Shown here one piece after another: positions 37,527-47,444 of a stretch of 64,000 bases of DNA. The stretch covers positions 62,001 through 126,000 of the forward strand of contig NZ_LPVY01000021.1 in the NCBI RefSeq assembly GCF_001613805.1, read 5' to 3'. The position numbers and the translations under genes are program-made. The stretch comes from Thalassospira lucentensis. Lineage in GTDB: Bacteria; Pseudomonadota; Alphaproteobacteria; Rhodospirillales; Thalassospiraceae. Under the pieces are notes generated by a model that saw nothing but the letters and a program-made list of their open reading frames with translations, searched no databases and was not told where the DNA came from. Numbering within the stretch: the stretch's first letter is position 1; each line of letters opens with the position of its first letter.

Positions 37527-38150
37527 TTAGCTCGAAGCCAGCCAGATCCCGACGCCGATCATCAGCGTCCCGGCGATCCGGTTAAGGACACGAACATTGC
37601 CGCTTTTTTCGAGGAAGTGGCGCAATGAGCGTCCGCCAGTTGCGTAAAGCGTCATGCAGATCAGTTCTGTCACCAGAATGATTGCCACCAGCACTGAAAG
37701 CTGCGGCGCTATAGCATGTTCAAGGCTGATAAAGGGTGGCAATAAAGCCACCATAAACGCCCAGCCCTTCGGATTGGCAATTGCCGTCACAAACCCCTGA
37801 GAAGCAAGCGCGAAAGGGGTCGCCGGGCGCGAGGCATCGACTTCAGCGCTAAATGCCATGCGGCCACGCGAACGCCACATCTGAATACCAAGCCACGCCA
37901 GATAGGCCCCGCCGACATACTTGAAGACAGCAAAGACGGCCGGATATTCCAGCATTATTGTCGCAACACCAAGGGCCGAGGCCACCACGACAATGCCAAC
38001 ACCGACAAGTTCGCCCATCATCATCCAGACGGTACGGCGCACGCCAATCGTCATCCCCATGGTCAGCGCAAGGGTCATGCACATCCCTGGCGTAATCGAG
38101 ACAAAAAAGGCCGTCGGGATAAAGGCCCCGATCAAAGACAGGCTTACCAT
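37527..38150 (-). CDS. LysE family amino-acid exporter
   Basis: A 207-residue inner-membrane protein of the LysE/RhtB superfamily with about six hydrophobic helices. The N-terminal motif SITPGMCMTLALTMGMTIGVRR matches the conserved P-G-P/M region, and KYVGGAYLAWLGIQMWRSR and FVTAIANPKGWAFMVALLPPF are typical. It exports an amino acid or homoserine-lactone-like molecule. It faces the leuA leader across a 336-base gap, but a functional link to leucine is only speculative. Confidence 0.9.
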   Translation of the reverse strand: MVSLSLIGAFIPTAFFVSITPGMCMTLALTMGMTIGVRRTVWMMMGELVGVGIVVVASALGVATIMLEYPAVFAVFKYVGGAYLAWLGIQMWRSRGRMAFSAEVDASRPATPFALASQGFVTAIANPKGWAFMVALLPPFISLEHAIAPQLSVLVAIILVTELICMTLYATGGRSLRHFLEKSGNVRVLNRIAGTLMIGVGIWLASS

Positions 38151-38486
38151 CGTGTATATCCGTAAGTTGGTGGCGGCACTTGATACGAAACGTTATCGGA
38201 AATTGTCTGGGGCATTTCGCATCAATCACACAACAGATAACCAAGAATTTGAACACTTCAAGCGCAATCTTTGGCATGGGAGACCTGCAATTTGCGGAAC
38301 TGATCAACGTCCCTTTATCCCATGAGGCAAGGCCCCGGACGGGTCTGTGGTAATCCCATCACGCTAATTTCCACCCTTAAAAGCACATCAAAGATACAAA
38401 AATTACTTGACCTAGACGGGCGGTCCTACGAAATTGGGTGCGTCGCCAGCACAGCCTGGCACTTCGATACCATTTGATGAAGACCG

Positions 38487-38633
38487 ATGACCGCAGACAT
38501 TTGCAACATTCCTGCAATTGCCGATCGCTTCGAAGCTGATGCCTCGGGCGGTTTTGTGCGGTCTGCTCTAAACCTAATTCTCGGTCTCCTTGGTCTCGCA
38601 GCGCTCGGGTCGCTACGACTTACCCGCCCCTGA
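38487..38633 (+). CDS. leucine-rich leader peptide of leuA
   Basis: A 48-codon reading frame that starts ATG, ends TGA and contains nine leucine codons within its last 21 residues (SALNLILGLLGLAALGSLRL), mixing CTA, CTC and CTT. It lies 144 bases upstream of leuA on the same strand. An internal GTG at codon 24 could start a shorter 25-residue peptide. A ribosome stalled at the Leu codons would sense leucyl-tRNA shortage. Confidence 0.72.
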   Translation: MTADICNIPAIADRFEADASGGFVRSALNLILGLLGLAALGSLRLTRP

Positions 38634-38691
38634 GCGTACGAAGACGGTTCGGATCACCCAAAAAGTCGATCCATTTACCGCAGCTCAGGGG
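38602..38691 (+). promoter_or_regulatory. candidate leuA attenuator with alternative hairpins
   Basis: CCCCTGAGC (38628-38636, overlapping the leader stop codon) can pair perfectly with GCTCAGGGG (38683-38691). It can also join a competing stem with GCTCGGGT (from about 38603) through ACCC and GAGC. This is the architecture of a translation-coupled switch. I do not see a clear T-run terminator, so control may be at leuA translation instead of transcription. Confidence 0.55.
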
Positions 38692-38777
38692 AACAAGTCG
38701 CGCCACAAGGCCCGCACTCTTTCCAAATTGAAGTTTCAAATTTCGGGCAAAGACCCGCTTGATCAGGAATTACTGTA

Positions 38778-40328
38778 ATGGCTAGTGCTAACGACAACCG
38801 CGTCATCATTTTCGACACCACCCTGCGCGACGGCGAACAGTCCCCGGGTGCGTCGATGACGCTGGACGAAAAACTGCGTGTGGCACACGCATTGGCAGAA
38901 ATGAAAGTCGACATCATCGAGGCAGGCTTTGCCATCGCATCGAATGGCGATTTCCGGTCCGTCAATGAAATCGCCAAACAAATCAAAGGTCCGACCATCT
39001 GTTCCCTGGCACGTGCTGCCAAAGGTGACATCGAACGTGCCGCCGAAGCACTGGAACCGGCAGAAAACAAACGCATCCACACCTTCATTTCCACAAGCCC
39101 CCTGCATATGAAATTCAAATTGCAGATGGAGCCGGAACGCGTTCTGGAGAAGGTGATTGAGAGTGTGACGCTGGCGCGCAAATTCACCGACGATGTTGAA
39201 TGGTCAGCCGAAGACGGATCGCGTACCGAGCACGACTTCCTGTGCCGTTGCGTCGAAGCCGCGATTGATGCAGGTGCCACCACCATCAACATCCCGGACA
39301 CCGTCGGCTATACCACGCCAACCGAATATGCCGACCTGATGACCATGCTGTTTAACCGTGTGCCGAATATCGACAAGGCAATCCTGTCGGTTCACTGCCA
39401 TAACGATCTGGGCATGGCCGTTGCAAACTCGCTGGCGGCTGTCCATGCCGGTGCCCGCCAGATCGAATGCACGATCAATGGTCTGGGCGAACGCGCAGGC
39501 AATGCGGCACTGGAAGAAATTGTGATGGCGCTGAAAACGCGCAACGATGCCTTCCCGTATGAAACCGGAATTGATTCAACCAAAATCATGAACGCGTCGC
39601 GTCTGGTTTCGGCCGTGTCGGGCTTTGTCGTCCAACCGAACAAGGCCATTGTCGGGGCCAACGCCTTTGCCCATGAAAGCGGCATCCATCAGGACGGCTT
39701 CCTGAAAAATTCCGAAACCTATGAAATCATGAAACCGGAAAGCATCGGCCTGAACAAATCAAGCCTGGTCATGGGCAAGCATTCCGGTCGTCATGCCTTC
39801 AAGGAAAAGCTCAAGGAACTGGGCTTTGCCGATCTGGGCGACAACGCAATTGAAGACGCATTTGCCCGCTTCAAGGAGCTGGCCGACAAAAAGAAAGAAG
39901 TATATGACGACGATATCGTCGCACTGGTTGATGACGGCATGCGCGATAACGAACATATCAAGTTCGTCTCGCTGGCGGTCACCTGCGGCTCCAAAGGTCC
40001 GCAGACCGCTGAGCTGGAATTGGACGTAAACGGCGAAACACGCACCGCCAAAACCACCGGTGATGGCCCGATTGATGCAACCTTCAACGCCATCAAGGCA
40101 ATCTATCCGCATGACTGGAAGCTGAAACTCTATCAGGTTCATGCTGTCACCGAAGGCACGGATGCACAAGGGACCGTTACCGTCAAGCTTGATGGGGAAG
40201 ACCGCACCGTGGTTGGCAACGCCTCAGACACCGACACGGTGGTTGCGTCCTGTATGGCCTATGTCACCGCGGTTAACAAACTGATCGAGAAAAGCCAGAA
40301 AACTGCACCGGATGCCATGGCATCCTGA
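38778..40328 (+). CDS. leuA: 2-isopropylmalate synthase
   Basis: A 516-residue enzyme of leucine biosynthesis that condenses acetyl-CoA with 2-oxoisovalerate. The catalytic HMGL-like TIM barrel begins with IIFDTTLRDGEQSPGASM (metal and substrate site), with HCHNDLGMAVANS (metal His) and NGLGERAGNAALEE. The C-terminal LeuA allosteric domain (about residues 390-505) binds leucine. Full length. Control is probably dual: leucine feedback plus the leader-peptide attenuator upstream. Confidence 0.96.
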   Translation: MASANDNRVIIFDTTLRDGEQSPGASMTLDEKLRVAHALAEMKVDIIEAGFAIASNGDFRSVNEIAKQIKGPTICSLARAAKGDIERAAEALEPAENKRIHTFISTSPLHMKFKLQMEPERVLEKVIESVTLARKFTDDVEWSAEDGSRTEHDFLCRCVEAAIDAGATTINIPDTVGYTTPTEYADLMTMLFNRVPNIDKAILSVHCHNDLGMAVANSLAAVHAGARQIECTINGLGERAGNAALEEIVMALKTRNDAFPYETGIDSTKIMNASRLVSAVSGFVVQPNKAIVGANAFAHESGIHQDGFLKNSETYEIMKPESIGLNKSSLVMGKHSGRHAFKEKLKELGFADLGDNAIEDAFARFKELADKKKEVYDDDIVALVDDGMRDNEHIKFVSLAVTCGSKGPQTAELELDVNGETRTAKTTGDGPIDATFNAIKAIYPHDWKLKLYQVHAVTEGTDAQGTVTVKLDGEDRTVVGNASDTDTVVASCMAYVTAVNKLIEKSQKTAPDAMAS

Positions 40329-40352
40329 TTGCTGTCATCCGGCCTTAAGATC

Positions 40353-40382
40353 AAGGGGTGGCAATTTGCCACCCCTTTTTGT
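40353..40382 (+). terminator. rho-independent terminator of leuA
   Basis: The stem AAGGGGTGGCAA / TTTGCCACCCCTT with a T run starts 25 bases after the leuA stop. Confidence 0.9.
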
Positions 40383-40442
40383 TTGAACAGTCCAAATACA
40401 GTCATTCCGTGATATAATGCGGCGTCAATCCGAAGAGGACAG

Positions 40443-41348
40443 ATGATGACCCAAAACCCTGTTCTTCCATGTCATCGCCGATATGTGCCCCTGTATCTGT
40501 TTATCCTTTGCGCCGTCAACTTGGCGACGCTGGTGACACCTGCCCGTGCGGCGTCGATTGATACTGCAAAGAAAGTCGATATTCCGGCTCAGCCCTATCC
40601 ACGAAGCGGATTGCGTCAGCGGCTGATAGATGCTGGCAAAAACATTCCCGCGGTCGATACCAGTCTGCAATTCGATATTCCGGGTCTCTATTACCCGCCT
40701 GCGGATACAAATGGTAAAACCGCCGCGGTGATTGTCGTTCCTGATTGTGATGATCGCTTTCCTGAAGACTGGATATCAATCCTGCATGATGCCGGGGTTG
40801 CAGTACTTCGCATATCACCCGGACTGGCCCACCCGTCACAAAGCTATTGTACGGCAGGCACGCTTGATAATCCGAAACATGGCGTAACCTATTGGGCATT
40901 TGATGCGCTCAGCGCGCTTGACTATCTGGTGGCTCAAGACGGCATAGATCCCGACCGGATTGCGATTTTCGGTTATGGATATGGGGCGGCGGCCGCCCAA
41001 TTTGCGATCTATCGGCACGGTCATGCCAAACGTTTTGATCAACGGTTCGTTGCGATGGTGGGACTACGTGCCCAATGCATGTCGGAAATGGATAATTTCG
41101 TTCCGGCCCTTCTGGTGACGGTGAAGGGGGATCGGCTTAATCCACCGGCATGGTGCCAATGGCGCATGGATCGCGATCTGCGTCCGGACCGCGAACCAGT
41201 AATGTTTAAAATGCTTCAAAGCGACGAAACGCCTGAAAAACAAGCGACTCGCAAATTTCTGAAAGTAGAAACAGGACAGGACACAACAGCCCTGATTCTG
41301 GATTTCTTGCGTAAAACTGGAATAATTCTCAAGGGTGATAAACCTTGA
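40443..41348 (+). CDS. exported alpha/beta-hydrolase-like protein lacking the nucleophile serine
   Basis: A 301-residue protein with a signal peptide (LYLFILCAVNLATLVTPARA). It resembles dienelactone-hydrolase-type folds: IVVPDCDDRFPEDWISILHDAGVAVLRI, ALDYLVAQDGIDPDRIAIFGYGYGAAAA. At the nucleophile elbow, where GxSxG is expected after the IAIFG strand, it reads GYGYG, so the catalytic Ser is gone. It may be a binding protein or an inactive homolog. Two Cys pairs could form disulfides. It is a single gene after the leuA terminator and before mreB. Confidence 0.72.
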   Translation: MMTQNPVLPCHRRYVPLYLFILCAVNLATLVTPARAASIDTAKKVDIPAQPYPRSGLRQRLIDAGKNIPAVDTSLQFDIPGLYYPPADTNGKTAAVIVVPDCDDRFPEDWISILHDAGVAVLRISPGLAHPSQSYCTAGTLDNPKHGVTYWAFDALSALDYLVAQDGIDPDRIAIFGYGYGAAAAQFAIYRHGHAKRFDQRFVAMVGLRAQCMSEMDNFVPALLVTVKGDRLNPPAWCQWRMDRDLRPDREPVMFKMLQSDETPEKQATRKFLKVETGQDTTALILDFLRKTGIILKGDKP

Positions 41349-41512
41349 ATGAAAACGCCAACTCCATATGGCGGATCATCTTTTTGCATCTTATTTCAAG
41401 ACTTCTGACGCGTCTTAATTATTCCTCAATTCCCTGAGCAGATTATTCGTGCATCGACTGGCGCGTTACGCTATCAAAGCCGGTACATTCGTATTCAAGA
41501 TTTTACTATTAA

Positions 41513-42571
<1,059 letters not shown>

Positions 42572-42695
42572 GGCAAAATGGCAAAAAACATCTCACCGGG
42601 TCATGTCCTGACTGGACGCGACTCGGTGATTTCGTTAAGGTTGAATATCCCACGGGGATTTCGGGACAACTTTCTGATCTAATGCGGGGAATATA

Positions 42696-43679
42696 GTGGC
42701 TCAGCATGGCGGTCCGCAGCAGCGTATCTTTTCGCCGTTACGTACGGCGCTTCACCGCTTCGCCTTCATTCTTCTGATCGTTTCTGCATTCGGCCTGATG
42801 CTTCTGGGCAAGGCCGATACGGTTTTGATCGAACGGATACGTGCTGCTTCGGCAGACCTGGTTTCGCCGATCATGAATGTCGTATCCCGCCCCGCAGCCA
42901 GCATCAACGAGCTGACCGAACAAGCCACCAACCTGTTTAATCTTTACGAACAGAATGAACGCCTACGTCGCGAAAATCGCGAATTGCTGGCATGGCAGCA
43001 GGTTGCCCGCAATCTGTCGCATGAAAATGCGCGTCTGCGCGACCTTGCCGGCTATACCAGCCCGCCCCCCTTGCGCCTTGTAACCACACGCGTGATTGCC
43101 GATATGGGCGGAGCCTATGCACATAGCCTTATGGTATCTGCCGGTTCGCGCGACGGCGTATCCAAGGGACAGGCTGTGATGTCCGACGAGGGGCTTGTCG
43201 GCCGTGTCGCCGAAGCCGGGTATCAGGCGTCGCGCGTTCTGCTGATCACGGACATCAACTCGCGCGTGCCGGTGATTGTTGAAAATTCGCGAGACCGCGC
43301 ATTCCTGTCGGGTGACAACACAGACCGTCCGCTACTGACCTTCCTGACGGCCGATGCCGCCGTCGCACCGGGGGATCGCATTCTGACATCCGGCCATGGC
43401 GGCGCGTTCCCGCCGGGTATTCCGGTTGGGGTCGTGTCGTCCGTTTCGGAAAATGCCGTACGTGTCGCACCATTGTTCCGCCGCCACCAACTTGAATATC
43501 TACGTGTTGCCGACTATGGCCTGCAAGGGATCCTGAGTGATCAGGCAATTCGTCGTAACGAGATGCAAAGTGACGGCGTTATCCCCAACGGCGTTGGCAT
43601 TGTGCCCAATGACGGGAACGATACGGCAACAGACATGCCGACGGCAAACCCTGCACAACCTTCGGACCAACTTCCGTGA
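42696..43679 (+). CDS. mreC: rod shape-determining protein MreC
   Basis: A 327-residue single-pass membrane protein that scaffolds the elongasome in the periplasm. One N-terminal helix (FAFILLIVSAFGLMLLG) precedes a coiled coil (NLFNLYEQNERLRRENRELLAW) and the beta-rich MreC core (ARVIADMGGAYAHSLMVSAGSRDGV, GRVAEAGYQASRVLLITDINSRVPV). The GTG start at 42696 follows GGGGAATATA. It overlaps mreD by 4 bases. Confidence 0.95.
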   Translation: MAQHGGPQQRIFSPLRTALHRFAFILLIVSAFGLMLLGKADTVLIERIRAASADLVSPIMNVVSRPAASINELTEQATNLFNLYEQNERLRRENRELLAWQQVARNLSHENARLRDLAGYTSPPPLRLVTTRVIADMGGAYAHSLMVSAGSRDGVSKGQAVMSDEGLVGRVAEAGYQASRVLLITDINSRVPVIVENSRDRAFLSGDNTDRPLLTFLTADAAVAPGDRILTSGHGGAFPPGIPVGVVSSVSENAVRVAPLFRRHQLEYLRVADYGLQGILSDQAIRRNEMQSDGVIPNGVGIVPNDGNDTATDMPTANPAQPSDQLP

Positions 43680-44191
43680 AGCCCGGTGTCTGGCACAGGC
43701 TGGATATCATTGCGCGAGGCTTGTTTCCGGCATTCAGCGTTTTCATTCTGCTGTTGCTCAATTTATTGCCGGTAAGCGTACCATTGCTGAGCACCGCGTC
43801 ACCTGCCCTGCCATTAATGGCGGTCTTTTACTGGTCAGTAAACCGACCGGATCTGCTGACGGCATTAACGGCATTCTTTCTGGGGCTCTTGCAGGATTTG
43901 CTAACGGGGCTGCCGCTTGGTGTCAGTTCGCTGGTTCTGTTGCTGGTACAGACAGGATCTGCCAGTCAGGGACGCTTTTTCCATAACAAGCCATTCAGCG
44001 TGATGTGGTGGGGCTTTGCATTGGTGGCGATCCCGGCACTACTCGTGCAATGGCTTTTGAGTTCTGCTTTGATCGGGGCGTTGTTGCCGATCAAGGCAAC
44101 ATTGATTAGCTATGTATTGACGGCGGCACTTTTCCCGCTGGTTGCGTGGGTTTTGGCACGTGCGCAAAATACGCTCCTGCGCCATATTTAG
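43676..44191 (+). CDS. mreD: rod shape-determining protein MreD
   Basis: A 171-residue integral membrane protein with about five helices, the small and poorly conserved MreD of the elongasome. The segment FYWSVNRPDLLTALTAFFLGLLQDLLTGLPLG is the family landmark. It starts with GTG inside the mreC stop codon (GTGA overlap), so translation is coupled. Confidence 0.92.
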   Translation: MKPGVWHRLDIIARGLFPAFSVFILLLLNLLPVSVPLLSTASPALPLMAVFYWSVNRPDLLTALTAFFLGLLQDLLTGLPLGVSSLVLLLVQTGSASQGRFFHNKPFSVMWWGFALVAIPALLVQWLLSSALIGALLPIKATLISYVLTAALFPLVAWVLARAQNTLLRHI

Positions 44192-44343
44192 AACTGCGCG
44201 AGCCGGTCAATATTGATAATTTGGCAATAGCTGGCGGCTATGCTGGAAAGACAGTTTTCAACAAGCACCGCACAGGATAAAACGGGCATACAAGTTTCCC
44301 GAATTCCGGCGGAGCAATCCGACCAACAGGTTTGACGACGCCT

Positions 44344-46263
44344 ATGTGGCACCGTGACTCAGACAGATTTCGCATGTTTACCCGCCGTGCCCTTATGCTC
44401 GGCGCGGGACAGGGTGTATTGCTGACCGGTCTTGCTGCACGCATGTATTATCTGCAGGTGATGGAAAGCGACCGCTACAGGGTGCTTGCCGACGAAAACC
44501 GGATATCGCACCGCCTGCTGCCGCCACCGCGTGGTTTGATTACCGACCGGTTTGGCGCGCCTGTCGCCGTCAATCGGCAGAACTATCACATCATGATCGT
44601 TCGCGAACAGGCGCAGGATGTGCGCCGGACCTTGGAAATCCTTGACCAGATCATTGAACTGGGGCCGGATACGATTGAACGTGTTGAACGCGATGTTGCC
44701 CGCAGGCGGTCTTTTGTCCCGGTAACGGTCCGCGACAATCTGACATGGGAAGAAGTCGCCCGCGTCGGGGTCAATGCCCCGGACCTGCCCGGTCTTATCA
44801 TCGACGCCGGTCGTTCCCGTGATTACCCCGAAGGACCACATCTGGCCCATACACTGGGCTATGTTGCCGCCGTTTCGGAAAAAGAACTGACCGGTGATCC
44901 GTTGCTTGAACTGCCGGGTTTCCGGATCGGTAAAAACGGTATCGAAAAGATTTATGATCTTGCCCTTCGCGGCAGTGCTGGCACCAGCCAGGTAGAAGTC
45001 AACGCATTGGGACGTGTGATCCGCGAACTTGACCGCGAGGAAGGCGACAGCGGCAGCACCGTTGTCATGACCCTTGACCTTGAATTGCAGCGTTATGCCA
45101 ATCAGCGCCTCTCGCGCAAGGAAAGTGCATCCGCGGTTGTGATGGACATCCACAATGGCGAAGTGCTTGCGATGGCATCGCACCCGACATACGACCCGAA
45201 TGCTTTTACCAATGGCATCTCGCACAAGCTTTGGAACAGTCTGGTCAATAACGAATATTCACCGCTGTCCAACAAGGCAATCACCGGCACCTATGCGCCG
45301 GGCTCGACATTCAAGATGTGCGTTGCCCTTGCCGGACTTGAAGCAGGTGTCGTTACCGCCAATCAGCGTTTCTTCTGCCCCGGTCATCTTGATCTTGGCA
45401 ATGCGCGGTTCCATTGCTGGAAACGTGGCGGGCATGGCTGGGTCGACATGCATGACTCGATGAAGCATTCCTGCGACGTTTATTATTACGAAATTTCGCA
45501 AAAAATCGGGATCGACCGCATTGCTGCCATGGCCAACAAGCTTGGTCTTGGCGAATTGACCGGTATTGACCTTCCCAACGAACGTTCCGGCCTGATCCCG
45601 ACGAAGGACTGGAAGGAAATCCAGCTTGGCAAACGCTGGCAGGGCGGGGAAACACTTATTTCATCAATCGGTCAGGGATATGTTCTGGCAACGCCACTGC
45701 AACTGGCGACCATGGTTGCGCGCATTGCATCCGGGAAGGCCGTGAAACCGCACCTAACCCGCGACCACGTCACGCCGGAAGGCATCACCAGCCGCCAGAA
45801 TGAAGAGTTCCCGGAACTCCAGGTCAACCGCGCCAATCTGGCGCGCATCCGTGACGGCATGAATGGTGTAACCAATGAATTGCGCGGAACCGCGCATCGG
45901 TCACGCATCGACATCAAGGGCATGGAAATGGCCGGCAAAACCGGCACCAGCCAGGTGCGCCGCATTACAATGCGCGAACGACAGACGACCGGGGTTCTTG
46001 ATAACGATGAACTGCCGTGGAAATACCGCGACCATGCGTTGTTTGTCGCCTTCGCACCGGTGGATAATCCACGCTATGCCTGCGCGGTTGTCGTCGATCA
46101 CGGCGGATCGGGTTCTGGCATTGCCGCCCCGATTGCACGTGACATCCTGCTCAAGGCGCAGGAACTGAAATCCGCCCGCCCTGGTATTTCGGCGGCCAAT
46201 ATTGCATCGACCGCAGAATTGCTGCATCCGGCACTGCGCGACCGCGACGAAGAAGAAGGCTAG
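44344..46263 (+). CDS. mrdA: penicillin-binding protein 2 (peptidoglycan transpeptidase)
   Basis: About 639 residues of the elongation-specific transpeptidase that works with RodA. An N-terminal helix (MLGAGQGVLLTGLAARMYYLQ) anchors it. The pedestal domain is about residues 60-230. The transpeptidase domain has the STFK motif (APGSTFKMC), SCDVYY as the SxN-like motif, and KTGTSQ. The ATG at 44344 gives the usual family N-terminus; an alternative TTG at 44332 adds four residues. rodA follows. Confidence 0.95.
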   Translation: MWHRDSDRFRMFTRRALMLGAGQGVLLTGLAARMYYLQVMESDRYRVLADENRISHRLLPPPRGLITDRFGAPVAVNRQNYHIMIVREQAQDVRRTLEILDQIIELGPDTIERVERDVARRRSFVPVTVRDNLTWEEVARVGVNAPDLPGLIIDAGRSRDYPEGPHLAHTLGYVAAVSEKELTGDPLLELPGFRIGKNGIEKIYDLALRGSAGTSQVEVNALGRVIRELDREEGDSGSTVVMTLDLELQRYANQRLSRKESASAVVMDIHNGEVLAMASHPTYDPNAFTNGISHKLWNSLVNNEYSPLSNKAITGTYAPGSTFKMCVALAGLEAGVVTANQRFFCPGHLDLGNARFHCWKRGGHGWVDMHDSMKHSCDVYYYEISQKIGIDRIAAMANKLGLGELTGIDLPNERSGLIPTKDWKEIQLGKRWQGGETLISSIGQGYVLATPLQLATMVARIASGKAVKPHLTRDHVTPEGITSRQNEEFPELQVNRANLARIRDGMNGVTNELRGTAHRSRIDIKGMEMAGKTGTSQVRRITMRERQTTGVLDNDELPWKYRDHALFVAFAPVDNPRYACAVVVDHGGSGSGIAAPIARDILLKAQELKSARPGISAANIASTAELLHPALRDRDEEEG

Positions 46264-46267
46264 AAAC

Positions 46268-47431
46268 ATGGCATCGCGCAGATACCGTATCGGCGAAGAT
46301 CCGGATTACGTGCCAATTGGCCGTCGCCTTCTGATGCTGAACTGGACGCTGGTGATGCTGATCGCGGCCCTTGCCGGGATCGGATTTGCCATGTTGTATT
46401 CTGCCGCCAACGGATCGTTCGAACCATGGGCAGAACGCCAGATGATGCGATTTGCCGTTGGTGCAGCCTTGATGATCGTCATTGCGGTTACAGATATTCG
46501 TGTCTGGCTAAAACTCGCCTATTTCTCCTATTTCGTTGCGCTGATCCTGCTGATCGGTGTCGAAATCAAGGGCGATATCGGCATGGGGGCGCAACGCTGG
46601 ATCAATCTTGGCTTCTTCCAGTTACAACCTTCCGAACTGATGAAAATCTCTCTGGTGCTAGCCCTTGCGCGCTATTTCCATGGTCTGACCGTCGAGGAAA
46701 CCGGGCGCATCCCGCTTCTGGTTCCGCCTTTGTTGATGGTTCTGGCTCCTGCAGCACTGGTGTTGCGCCAACCTGATCTGGGCACGGCTCTTTTGCTGAT
46801 CGCGGGCGGTGGTGTGATCTTCTGGCTGGCCGGTGTAAGGGTCTGGAAATTCGCCCTGATCCTTGGTGCGGCTCTGGCGATCATTCCAATTGGCTGGCAG
46901 TTTTTACGCGACTATCAAAAAAACCGTGTTCTGACTTTCCTTAATCCTGAAAATGATCCGCTTGGTGCTGGCTATCACATCACACAGTCAAAAATCGCTC
47001 TGGGTTCTGGTGGCTTGTTTGGCAAGGGATACATGCTTGGTTCGCAGAGCCACCTGAACTTTCTTCCCGAAAAACAGACGGACTTTATCTTTACCATGCT
47101 GGGTGAAGAATTCGGTCTGGTTGGCGGGCTGGCATTGTTGCTGCTTTACACCATGGTGATCATGTATGGTTATGTGATCGCCCTGCGTTGTCGCAACCAG
47201 TTCGGTCGTCTGGTTGCCATCGGGATTACATCGACATTTTTCCTGTATGTCTTCATCAATATCGCGATGGTAATGGGTCTTATCCCGGTGGTGGGTGTGC
47301 CCCTGCCGCTCGTGTCATATGGTGGCACGGTGATGATGACCATTCTCGTCAGCTTTGGCTTGCTGATGAGCGTTTCAATTCACCGTGACATACGCATTTC
47401 CAGACAGGGTAATGACGACGGTCGGCAGTAA
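46268..47431 (+). CDS. mrdB: rod shape protein RodA (SEDS glycosyltransferase)
   Basis: A 387-residue SEDS-family polytopic protein (about ten helices) that polymerises peptidoglycan glycan strands. Landmarks are the N-terminal LLMLNWTLVMLIAALAGIGFAMLYSAA, GAQRWINLGFFQLQPSELMKISLVLALARYFH, RQPDLGTALL, GSGGLFGKGYMLGSQSHLNFLPEKQTDFIFTMLGEEFG and the C-terminal PLVSYGGTVMM. The ATG lies 2 bases after the PBP2 stop. The final gene of the operon. Confidence 0.97.
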   Translation: MASRRYRIGEDPDYVPIGRRLLMLNWTLVMLIAALAGIGFAMLYSAANGSFEPWAERQMMRFAVGAALMIVIAVTDIRVWLKLAYFSYFVALILLIGVEIKGDIGMGAQRWINLGFFQLQPSELMKISLVLALARYFHGLTVEETGRIPLLVPPLLMVLAPAALVLRQPDLGTALLLIAGGGVIFWLAGVRVWKFALILGAALAIIPIGWQFLRDYQKNRVLTFLNPENDPLGAGYHITQSKIALGSGGLFGKGYMLGSQSHLNFLPEKQTDFIFTMLGEEFGLVGGLALLLLYTMVIMYGYVIALRCRNQFGRLVAIGITSTFFLYVFINIAMVMGLIPVVGVPLPLVSYGGTVMMTILVSFGLLMSVSIHRDIRISRQGNDDGRQ

Positions 47432-47444
47432 CGCCAGTCTGTCC

